Positions 1 through 6,111 of a stretch of 8,761 bases of DNA are shown piece after piece. Each line of letters opens with the position of its first letter. Within the stretch, counting starts at the first letter, position 1. This DNA is from Clostridia bacterium (GTDB taxonomy: Bacteria > Bacillota > UBA994 > PWPR01). Location: assembly GCA_003557085.1 (NCBI GenBank), contig PWPR01000151.1, positions 1-8,761 of the forward strand, written 5' to 3'. A model generated the notes under the pieces. It made no database searches, was not told the origin of the DNA, and saw only the letters and a list, made by a program, of their open reading frames with translations. Position numbers and translations under genes: made by a program.

Positions 1-167
1 AATGGACCACCATGAGAAGTGGATTGGCTCCTCTAGAAGATACATCAATACTGACAACGACTAATTCACTAAATTCATTGTATCTGATTTTACACAATAT
101 TATGGACTTGACTATCTACTCTTGGAGGTATTTTTTAGTTTATTGTTGTTACAATGAAATAAAGGTT

Positions 168-195
168 TTTAAGATAGTATAAACTGTGATAAAAT
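168..195 (+). promoter_or_regulatory. Probable promoter of the GlmL operon (extended -10)
   Basis: TGATAAAAT at 187-195 fits an extended -10 (TGn followed by TAAAAT, five of six consensus bases). The -35 is weak: TTTAAG at 168-173 with a 16-base spacer. Transcription would start near 202, giving a leader of about 44 bases. A weaker alternative is TTGTTA (146-151) with TAAGAT (170-175) at 18 bases. The leader is too short for a riboswitch of known type. This is inferred from consensus matching only. Confidence 0.35.
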
Positions 196-217
196 AATTA
201 GTTGAGAGAAACTAATT
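196..217. repeat. Perfect 8-bp inverted repeat at the operon start site
   Basis: AATTAGTT at 196-203 is exactly reverse-complementary to AACTAATT at 210-217, with the six-base centre GAGAGA. It starts directly after the putative -10 and covers the predicted transcription start, which is where a repressor operator would sit. It could instead form a weak hairpin at the 5' end of the mRNA. It has no T tract, so it is not a terminator. Confidence 0.45.
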
Positions 218-232
218 GTAAACCAAGCTAAA

Positions 233-238
233 GGGGGT
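233..238 (+). promoter_or_regulatory. Ribosome binding site that decides the GlmL start
   Basis: GGGGGT at 233-238 pairs with the 16S tail in place of GGAGGT. It lies seven bases before a TTG at 246 but only one base before the TTG at 240, so 246 is the better start. Confidence 0.55.
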
Positions 239-245
239 TTTGAGA

Positions 246-2039
246 TTGCAATCATATCTAATTACTGACGTAGGTAGTACTACAACAAAAGCAATCTTAA
301 TAGGCGAAAAAAATGGGGAGTATCGCTTGATAGATAGGGCTGAGTCACCTACTACTGTAGAAGAACCATTTGAAGATGTTAATATAGGTGTTAAACATGC
401 AATTGAAAAACTAGGAAGAATAATAGATAAAAATTTGCTAGGAGAAGATCAGTTAACAATTGATGGGATTGATTATTTCACATCCAGTAGTGCAGGTGGA
501 GGATTACAAGTATTAGTAATAGGCCTATATAGTAAAGTTACAGCAGCAAGCGCTAGTAGGGCAGCTTTGGGAGCTGGTGCAATATTGCTTGATACCATCT
601 CTACAGATGATGTAAGACCAATATATGAGAAAATTGATGCTCTACGTAAAGCTAGACCAGATATGGTGCTTTTAACAGGCGGAATTGATGGAGGAAGTGT
701 TGACTTTGCCTTAGAGTTTGCTGATATCATAAACTCAGCTAATCCAAAACCTCGATTTGGAGACGATATAAAACTACCAGTTATATATGCAGGAAATAAA
801 GATGCTGCTGAACTAGTAGAGGATACCCTGTCTGACAATTATGAGTTGCATGTAGTGCCTAATTTAAGGCCTACTATGAATAGTGAAAATTTAGCACCTG
901 CTAGAGATCAAATTCATGAGCTTTTCTTAAGCCATGTAATGCAGCAAGCTCCAGGGTATAAGCAATTGAGTCAAGCAGCTGTTGCTGATATTGTTCCAAC
1001 TCCAAAAGCAGTCGGCAAAATAATGACGATTTTAGCGCAAAGAGAGAAGATGAATATAATTGGAATGGATATTGGTGGTGCTACTACAGATGTCTTTTCT
1101 GTAATAAATGAAGAGTTTCATAGAACAGTAAGTGCAAACATGGGGATGTCATATAGCATTGGAAATGTGATTGAGCAATCTGGTTTAGAAAGAGTTAAAA
1201 GATGGTTGCCTTTTGAGATCAGTGATTGTGAGTTAAGTGACATGATTGCAACAAAAATGCTGTTCCCAACCACCTTGCCGGTTTCTCTTAAAGAACTAAT
1301 GGTAGAACAGGCTGTGGCGAGAGAAGCATTAAGAATTTCAATCCAACATCATCACGATTTGATTACCTCCCTACCTAAAGAAGAAAGTGGCTTGAGAGCT
1401 TTCATGAAAAGTGAAGAAAGCAGAGTTAAAGAGTTTACAAAGTCTGAAAGCATGGTAGATATGAAGGAGATTGGACTTATTATTGGTAGTGGTGGGGTGC
1501 TTTCGCACGCACCAAGAAGAGAACAAGCAGCACTCATGTTGATAGATTCAGCCGAACTTTTAGGGATGACAAGCTTAGCAGTTGACAGTATATTTATGAT
1601 GCCTCATTTAGGTGTTTTATCGCAGCATCACCCAGATACTGCTCTGCATGTTTTATTAAAAGACTGCTTTATTCCTTTGGGCACAGTTATTAGTGGAGCT
1701 GGGGAACTAAAGAAAGGTGATAAAGCAATCAATGTAAAAGGTGTGCTTGGAAGAAAAGAAGTTGATGAAAACATACCAGCTGGGAGTTTAATGTTTTACG
1801 ACTTAGCAGAAAATGAAGAAGCAAGTATTACAGTCACTCCAGTTGGCAAAGTAGATATTGGTGATGGGCCAGGAAGTACACGAAAGTTTGAATTTACTGG
1901 TGGTGCTTCAGGTTTGATTATTGATATGAGACACACAGTTACTAAAGATGTTTTTGATATAAACGAACTAGCAGAATGGCTAATTGAATCAAGGGCATTT
2001 ACTCAAGAAGAGTTAGATACTGTTAGGAGGGATATTTAA
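246..2039 (+). CDS. GlmL/MutL-family actin-fold ATPase, long form
   Basis: A 597-residue cytoplasmic ATPase of the ASKHA (actin/Hsp70/sugar kinase) superfamily, closest to GlmL/MutL. Those proteins accompany adenosylcobalamin-dependent glutamate mutase and ornithine aminomutase and are thought to reactivate them. Visible motifs are phosphate-1 DVGSTTTK (residues 8-15), a glycine-rich SSSAGGGL loop (80-87), LLTGGIDGG (142-150), phosphate-2 DIGGATTDV (275-283) and the adenosine motif IIGSGGVLSH (412-421). From about residue 445 there is a C-terminal portion of roughly 150 residues that makes the protein longer than classical GlmL, which I recall as about 460. TTG at 246 is chosen over TTG at 240 because of ribosome-binding-site spacing. 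It is the first gene of the operon and its stop overlaps the next start (TAATG). No mutase subunit lies in the window, so the mutase-reactivase role is a family inference; the family call itself is firm. Confidence 0.85.
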   Translation: MQSYLITDVGSTTTKAILIGEKNGEYRLIDRAESPTTVEEPFEDVNIGVKHAIEKLGRIIDKNLLGEDQLTIDGIDYFTSSSAGGGLQVLVIGLYSKVTAASASRAALGAGAILLDTISTDDVRPIYEKIDALRKARPDMVLLTGGIDGGSVDFALEFADIINSANPKPRFGDDIKLPVIYAGNKDAAELVEDTLSDNYELHVVPNLRPTMNSENLAPARDQIHELFLSHVMQQAPGYKQLSQAAVADIVPTPKAVGKIMTILAQREKMNIIGMDIGGATTDVFSVINEEFHRTVSANMGMSYSIGNVIEQSGLERVKRWLPFEISDCELSDMIATKMLFPTTLPVSLKELMVEQAVAREALRISIQHHHDLITSLPKEESGLRAFMKSEESRVKEFTKSESMVDMKEIGLIIGSGGVLSHAPRREQAALMLIDSAELLGMTSLAVDSIFMMPHLGVLSQHHPDTALHVLLKDCFIPLGTVISGAGELKKGDKAINVKGVLGRKEVDENIPAGSLMFYDLAENEEASITVTPVGKVDIGDGPGSTRKFEFTGGASGLIIDMRHTVTKDVFDINELAEWLIESRAFTQEELDTVRRDI

Positions 2040-3346
2040 TGAAATATGTTAAGTTGCAAAGAGATAGAATCCTTCCATATCCTGGCGAAATTTTAGTAAG
2101 AGTAGGCGATTTTGTTGGTAGTGATGAAATAGTTGCTAAACTAGATTATGTGCCAGGCAAGGTATATAAGATACCTGTAGCAAGTAACTTATCTCTTCAG
2201 TATGATAAGTTAGCAGATGCAGTAATTGTTGAAGAAGGACAACATGTTCAAAAAGGAGATATTATAGCTATAAATAATGTCTTTTATGAACCATTTGTAA
2301 GTATTTCTCCTGTAGAAGGTGTAGTTGGGATAATATCTAAATACTTAGGTATGCTATATATCAGAGATTATATTCCACTAGATAGCGATGTAGAAGATGA
2401 TGTAATATATGATCTTAATGAAATGTTTCCAGACCAGACAGCAAACTTTTTAAAACAAAAGATTTTGGTAAAGCCTGGAAATATGTTGAGTCCATCGCAA
2501 ATTATTTTTCAGCTTAACAGAAGTACAAGAATTATAAATAACGTTTATGGAAAAGTTACTTCAATAGAAAATAATAAAATAGTAATTTCTACAATTAAAA
2601 TAAATAGCGATCTACTTGCGTATCTTCCTGGAAAAGTAATTAAAACAAATGAGAAAGATGCACTAACTATTGAAGGGCAAGTATATCAGCTTCAAGGCGC
2701 TTATGGTTTAGGGTCGGAAAGACAAGGAGATTTAAAGGTAATTAATCAAAAAGATAAGGTAAGTGAGAATGATATAACTAAGGAGTTAAGAAATATGATT
2801 CTCTATATACCTAATGGAATAACTTTAGAAGGTTTAAAGAAGGCAAATGAAATTAATGTTAGAGGTGTTATTACAAATAGTATGCCCTTCTTAGATGTTA
2901 AAGAATTTGCAGGTGTTGATTTTGTACCAGGGATAACTGGAAATGAAACAATTAACACAGCTTTAATTCTGGTTAAAGGATTTATTGATCAACCAATTGA
3001 ACATGAGATAACAGACTTTATCACTAAATACGATGGGCAGTGGGTTGTAATGCGAGGAACCACTCATATAAGGGCTGGTGCGATACGACCTGAACTATTT
3101 TTATGTCCGCAAACTGAAGAAATTCAGACCTTTGAAAATTTAGATGATGAAGTGCAAGAAGGCAAGGTAGTTGAAGTTAAAAGAAGTGGAAAACTTCATG
3201 GTAAAAAAGGCAAGCTGCTTAAAATTCATAGTAAACCTTATGAGCTTTCCTCCTTGATCAGAGTACTTGTCGCAACAGTTGAAATTGATGGAAAAGAGCA
3301 TATTGTTCCATTAACTAATATAGTACCAGCAGGGAGGTTAGAGTAA
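2039..3346 (+). CDS. Uncharacterised protein, carrier-like repeats plus KOW-like C-terminus
   Basis: I do not recognise a named family for this 435-residue soluble protein. The N-terminal third repeats a pattern typical of barrel-sandwich (biotinyl/lipoyl-like) hairpins: PGEILVRVGDFVGSDEIVA (15-33), VEEGQHVQKGDIIAI (64-78) and VKPGNMLSPSQIIF (144-157). A middle part has GKVTSI (171-176) and a conserved-looking AYGLGSERQGDL (221-232). Residues 250-355 look alpha/beta, with GITLEGL (260-266), RGVITNSMPF (275-284) and MRGTTHIRAGAIRPELF (338-354). The end (about 385-430) resembles a KOW/SH3-like barrel: GKKGKLL (388-394), then strands ending in VPLTNIV (423-429). There are no transmembrane segments, no signal peptide and no cysteine clusters. 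AGGAGG at 2025-2030 precedes the ATG, which overlaps the GlmL stop by one base, so the two are probably translationally coupled. The coupling suggests a partner of the ATPase; this is inference. Confidence 0.75.
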   Translation: MKYVKLQRDRILPYPGEILVRVGDFVGSDEIVAKLDYVPGKVYKIPVASNLSLQYDKLADAVIVEEGQHVQKGDIIAINNVFYEPFVSISPVEGVVGIISKYLGMLYIRDYIPLDSDVEDDVIYDLNEMFPDQTANFLKQKILVKPGNMLSPSQIIFQLNRSTRIINNVYGKVTSIENNKIVISTIKINSDLLAYLPGKVIKTNEKDALTIEGQVYQLQGAYGLGSERQGDLKVINQKDKVSENDITKELRNMILYIPNGITLEGLKKANEINVRGVITNSMPFLDVKEFAGVDFVPGITGNETINTALILVKGFIDQPIEHEITDFITKYDGQWVVMRGTTHIRAGAIRPELFLCPQTEEIQTFENLDDEVQEGKVVEVKRSGKLHGKKGKLLKIHSKPYELSSLIRVLVATVEIDGKEHIVPLTNIVPAGRLE

Positions 3347-4338
3347 TGAATAGCCTTAGAGTTGTTTTTAAATGCCTAGATGCACGAGCTGCTATAGAGA
3401 AGTATGATGGGCCTTTGTATAATGCTTTATTCTCTAGAGTTATCGAGTTTATGTGCAAATGGCAAACAGGTAGTAAAGAAGATTTTGAAACTGTAGAAGA
3501 GTGGCTATTGTTAAATAATATAGCAGCAATAAAAGATGGAGATATTTATCCTAAAGTACCTTTGTTAACTGTTGATGTAGCTAAAAAAATGCAAGAAGAA
3601 ATTTTAAACGAGTTGCCTAAGGACTTTTCTGGTTCAAAGTATGTAAAAGAAATAGTTGAGAAAAGTGATAATTGGGAGGAAATTGGGCATAATTTTGTTT
3701 CACAAGTATTACTTGGAGGATTATTATTTAACGCGTGGATGAGAAAAAGTGATAATCCGAGTGAGCCAGTTGCTCTAATAGTAACAGACCTTGATCATAG
3801 TCCTGTGTTTATTCCAGGTTTAGTACCATTGACGGGGAATGAGATTATTTCATACTTGCAGACTAATCAATTTGGTCACCCTGATACACTATATGACATA
3901 TTTACAAGTAGGGCAGTTAGAAAGTCTCTTGAATCTATTAATCATGACTATACATTTAATGCAGTTGATAATACTTTGGTTTTATTCAATAAACTTAAGA
4001 TGTATAAAAACAAGACAGTTAGAAATAACCCAATACCTTATATTAGTTTGCCGAAAATTAATTATCCATATGTTAAAGGTTTCAGAAAAGAACTAAGCAA
4101 GTTGAGTGATAACTTTTTTAGTCAAATTGAGATATTAGATAAAGTAGCTAAGGAGTTTTATAATAATAGACCAGAGATTCTTAAAATGATAGATTATTGT
4201 AATTACAGAAATATGGTTTTTTATGTATATAATTATTGCTTAGTAGATGATTATCTTGAGAAGAACCTTTTAGTAACCACTAGGCTAGCTAAAGACACTA
4301 AGTCTAAAAGCAGTAGTCCTAAATGGAAGATGAGTTAA
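3346..4338 (+). CDS. Uncharacterised 330-residue operon protein
   Basis: I do not recognise this protein. It is predicted soluble and mixed alpha/beta. Residues 1-130 are largely helical and include an acidic stretch (44-52) and a hydrophobic segment VSQVLLGGLLFNAWM (118-132), which is too short and broken to be a clear membrane helix. PVALIVTDLDHSPVFIPGLVP (141-161) looks like a buried beta strand followed by a loop. The last third (about 245-310) is helical and rich in Tyr and Asn, with a basic Ser/Lys tail (316-330). No P-loop, metal-binding or PLP motif is visible. GGGAGG at 3332-3337 lies eight bases before an ATG that overlaps the previous stop by one base. That placement between the ATPase pair and the small acidic gene supports a shared role with them, as inference only. 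Confidence 0.7.
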   Translation: MNSLRVVFKCLDARAAIEKYDGPLYNALFSRVIEFMCKWQTGSKEDFETVEEWLLLNNIAAIKDGDIYPKVPLLTVDVAKKMQEEILNELPKDFSGSKYVKEIVEKSDNWEEIGHNFVSQVLLGGLLFNAWMRKSDNPSEPVALIVTDLDHSPVFIPGLVPLTGNEIISYLQTNQFGHPDTLYDIFTSRAVRKSLESINHDYTFNAVDNTLVLFNKLKMYKNKTVRNNPIPYISLPKINYPYVKGFRKELSKLSDNFFSQIEILDKVAKEFYNNRPEILKMIDYCNYRNMVFYVYNYCLVDDYLEKNLLVTTRLAKDTKSKSSSPKWKMS

Positions 4339-4350
4339 GGAGGAGTGAAA

Positions 4351-4509
4351 GTGAGCCTATTTAATAAAATCAAAGAAGCAATAGTAGGTAAGCCAGTTAC
4401 TGGTGTTGCTATTATCTCAGATGTAGAAGAAGTTGAAGATTTCTTAGAAGAAATCGTTGATGAGACATTTGCTAAGTATAAGAAATCTGAGGAATCAAAA
4501 GAAGAATAA
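4351..4509 (+). CDS. Small acidic protein, 52 residues, GTG start
   Basis: A short gene of 52 residues beginning MSLFNKIKEAIVGKP and ending in a highly charged tail. It has an excellent ribosome binding site, AAGGAGGAG at 4337-4345, five bases before GTG, and it sits in a 12-base gap after the previous stop and 14 bases before the next start. The protein has 14 Asp/Glu against 7 Lys. An amphipathic N-terminal helix (2-11) is followed by a likely strand VTGVAIIS (16-23), then an acidic helix (24-45). It has no Cys and no membrane segment. I recognise no family. Its operon position suggests a small accessory or adaptor subunit. The ribosome binding site, AT-rich codons and tight packing make it very likely real. 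Confidence 0.75.
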   Translation: MSLFNKIKEAIVGKPVTGVAIISDVEEVEDFLEEIVDETFAKYKKSEESKEE

Positions 4510-4523
4510 AGAGAGGTTTATAT

Positions 4524-5447
4524 ATGTCTAAAGAGAATGCCCCATATCTAGCAGGTATAACATATGCAACAATTTTTGGCTTCTCATTTATGGTGACAAA
4601 AAATGCTTTAGACCATATTCAAACATTTCATTTTTTGGGGCTGCGATTTGCACTTGCAGCCCTTTTAATGACATTGCTAATTCTGTTAAAAGTGGTGAAA
4701 GTTGATTATAAAGGCAAGAGCTTAAAGCCAATTCTATTACTATCTTTACTCCAACCAATAAGTTACTTTATTGGAGAGATTTATGGAGTGAAGCATATTA
4801 CGTCTTCACAAGCAGGGATGATGATAGCACTTATACCAATTGTAGTAACAGTGTTTAGTATGATATTTTTGAAGGAATTTATAAATATAAAACAGGGAAT
4901 CTGTGTATTTATATCAGTTGCTGGAGTGTTTTTAATGGCTTTGATGCAGTCAGAGGCTAATGCTACGGAGACAAATATGATAGGGTATCTATTCATTTTG
5001 ATAGCAGTATTTGCAGGAGGAGGTTTTAGTGTTACTTCAAGAAAGTTGTCATTGAATTATAAGCCATTTGAACTTACGTATATAATGATGATTGTAGGTG
5101 CCATTGCTTTTAATATATTGGGTCTAATTCAGTTTAGTGTAAGTAACTCTATTTTTGATTATTTAACACCACTTACAGATGTTAATGTAATACAAGCCTT
5201 ACTGTATTTATCATTATTATCTTCAATAGTTGCTTTTGGATTAATGAATTACACACTTTCTAAAATTCCAGCAGCAAGAGCATCTTTATTTGCTAATCTT
5301 GTTACTGTGATATCAATTGTAGCAGGAGTAGTGTTTAGAAATGAACCATTTTTTTGGTATCATTTTTTAGCAGGTATAATGATTTTGTCTGGGGTCATAG
5401 GTGTTAATAGGTTTGCCAAAAAAGCGATAGTAGAAGTAGAGAGCTGA
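4524..5447 (+). CDS. EamA-family drug/metabolite transporter (DMT superfamily)
   Basis: A 307-residue inner-membrane protein with ten predicted helices, near residues 8-26, 37-56, 68-88, 96-116, 124-142, 152-172, 183-204, 221-242, 253-271 and 279-296. These form two EamA repeats of five. The repeat signatures are visible: SSQAGMMIALIPIVVTVFS (94-112) followed by LKE (116-118), and PAARASLFANLVTVISIVAG (249-268) followed by RNEP (272-275). Family members move small metabolites, often amino acids or purines, usually outward; the substrate here cannot be read from sequence. GAGAGG at 4511-4516 lies seven bases before ATG. As the last gene of the operon it may handle the metabolite or cofactor of the ATPase system, but it could be an incidental passenger. 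Its TGA is inside the terminator stem. Confidence 0.88.
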   Translation: MSKENAPYLAGITYATIFGFSFMVTKNALDHIQTFHFLGLRFALAALLMTLLILLKVVKVDYKGKSLKPILLLSLLQPISYFIGEIYGVKHITSSQAGMMIALIPIVVTVFSMIFLKEFINIKQGICVFISVAGVFLMALMQSEANATETNMIGYLFILIAVFAGGGFSVTSRKLSLNYKPFELTYIMMIVGAIAFNILGLIQFSVSNSIFDYLTPLTDVNVIQALLYLSLLSSIVAFGLMNYTLSKIPAARASLFANLVTVISIVAGVVFRNEPFFWYHFLAGIMILSGVIGVNRFAKKAIVEVES

Positions 5448-5461
5448 TAATCAGCTCTTTT
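5440..5461 (+). terminator. Intrinsic terminator of the GlmL operon
   Basis: AGAGCTGA (5440-5447) pairs perfectly with TCAGCTCT (5451-5458) across the loop TAA, giving an eight-base stem followed by a short T run (5458-5461). The stem includes the transporter's TGA, and the T run includes the last base pairs of the convergent LysE gene's stop codon. On the minus strand the hairpin has no following T tract, so it works mainly for the plus strand. Confidence 0.75.
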
Positions 5462-6056
5462 ATAGTAAAGACATAATTAATCTTAATCCAAATAGAAATA
5501 AGATTATGGCAGAGACTTTATTTATAATGAGTTGAAACTTTTTGGACATATAATTACTAGTCTTTCTGATCAGAAGTGAAAGGCTACTAAACCATATAGT
5601 AGAGGCACTTATAAAACCTAATATAAAATAAATTCTATCGCTATAATTTAAAGTAGCATGCATGCTACCTAAAATTATTGTTCCATCTAATATTGCTTGT
5701 GGATTAAGCCAAGTTACAACAATAGCTGCTAATATTATTTTTAGTGGTTTCATTTCAATAACATCATTACTTTCACTAGGTGTACTTCTCCAAATATTAA
5801 ATGAAATGATAACCAACGCTATGAATCCTATAACAGTCATAATTGGTTGTATTTGAGGGGACATACTTAGTAAATAACCAAATCCAAGAAAGCATACCAA
5901 AGCAAGACTGATATCATTAGCTATAATTGAAAAAACAGTAATTATTAAGTTTTTACGATCAAAGTTTATGGAGCTATTTATTACATACATATTTTGCATT
6001 CCTATTGGAGCAACATAAGCTAAACCCATAAGAAGTCCTTGGAAATAAGTTGTCAT
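5460..6056 (-). CDS. LysE/ArgO-family amino-acid exporter
   Basis: A 198-residue membrane protein of the LysE superfamily, whose members export amino acids (Lys, Arg and others) across the cytoplasmic membrane. Six helices are predicted near residues 5-27, 38-63, 70-90, 107-131, 142-165 and 178-196. Family hallmarks are the N-terminal APIGMQNMYV (16-25), Asp48 in the second helix, and WLNPQAILDGTIILGS (116-131), matching the usual TWLNPxxxLD motif. The length is normal for the family. ATG at 6056 is chosen over the upstream GTG at 6065 because that GTG is part of the ribosome binding site. It is divergent from the class V PLP enzyme and convergent with the EamA gene. The substrate is unknown. 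Confidence 0.88.
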   Translation of the reverse strand: MTTYFQGLLMGLAYVAPIGMQNMYVINSSINFDRKNLIITVFSIIANDISLALVCFLGFGYLLSMSPQIQPIMTVIGFIALVIISFNIWRSTPSESNDVIEMKPLKIILAAIVVTWLNPQAILDGTIILGSMHATLNYSDRIYFILGFISASTIWFSSLSLLIRKTSNYMSKKFQLIINKVSAIILFLFGLRLIMSLL

Positions 6057-6079
6057 TTTAATCACCTGAAAAACATTAT
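6050..6079 (+). promoter_or_regulatory. Probable promoter of the class V PLP enzyme gene
   Basis: TTGTCA (6050-6055, five of six) and CATTAT (6074-6079, four of six) are separated by 18 bases. Transcription would start near 6086, just before the ribosome binding site at 6095-6100. The -35 lies inside the first codons of the divergent exporter gene. Confidence 0.4.
6061..6067 (-). promoter_or_regulatory. Ribosome binding site deciding the LysE-type start
   Basis: On the minus strand AGGTGAT (6067-6061) matches the 3' half of the ideal AAGGAGGTGAT site and leads to ATG at 6056, with eight bases between AGG and ATG. The GTG at 6065-6063 lies within this site and so is not the start. Confidence 0.6.
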
Positions 6080-6083
6080 ACCA
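6075..6083 (-). promoter_or_regulatory. Extended -10 promoter of the LysE-type gene
   Basis: The minus strand reads TGGTATAAT (6083-6075), a perfect -10 with the extended TGn. No -35 is visible (ACTCTC at the expected place). The start of transcription would be near 6068, leaving a leader of about 12 bases that begins at the ribosome binding site. Confidence 0.5.
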
Positions 6084-6094
6084 GACTATTACTA

Positions 6095-6100
6095 AAGGAG
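6095..6100 (+). promoter_or_regulatory. Ribosome binding site for the class V PLP enzyme
   Basis: AAGGAG at 6095-6100 is the only good ribosome binding site upstream of the gene. The nearest in-frame possible start is an ATT at 6112. The annotated-style TTG at 6145 is 44 bases away, too far to be served by this site. Confidence 0.5.
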
Positions 6101-6111
6101 AGTAGGAAAAT

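Larger units (their letters stand above)
1..245. other. Upstream region without a convincing gene
   Basis: No frame here makes a supportable gene. On the plus strand the three frames close at about 15, 64 and 173, so the first bases could be the tail of an upstream gene in any of them, and the codons do not decide which. On the minus strand a short open stretch from about 104 to 1 has AT-rich third positions and reads as plausible beta-rich protein, but its only start is a TTG with no ribosome binding site. A GGAGG at 124-128 is followed within three codons by a stop and has no start to serve. The right part holds the promoter and inverted repeat described separately. Confidence 0.5.

Noticed and set aside
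1..104. Minus-strand open frame that would run off the left edge
   Set aside because: It reads plausibly (NEFSELVVVSIDVSSRGANP) but the only start is a TTG with no ribosome binding site, just after a stop; too short to judge.
3..173. Plus-strand open frame at the left edge, possible gene tail
   Set aside because: All three plus frames are possible tails and this one has low-complexity, Thr/Leu-rich content with no recognisable family.
187..245. Cobalamin riboswitch before the GlmL-like gene
   Set aside because: The leader is only about 44 bases and contains no B12-box-like sequence, far too short for that riboswitch.
473..838. Minus-strand 121-residue open frame
   Set aside because: Lies inside the GlmL-like gene, has no ribosome binding site, and its reading is the antisense shadow of a clearly conserved ATPase.
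3839..4096. Plus-strand 85-residue open frame
   Set aside because: Inside the 330-residue gene in another frame, with no operon logic for a nested gene.
5662..5856. Plus-strand 64-residue hydrophobic open frame
   Set aside because: Antisense of the LysE-type gene; hydrophobic simply because membrane-protein codons are read backwards.
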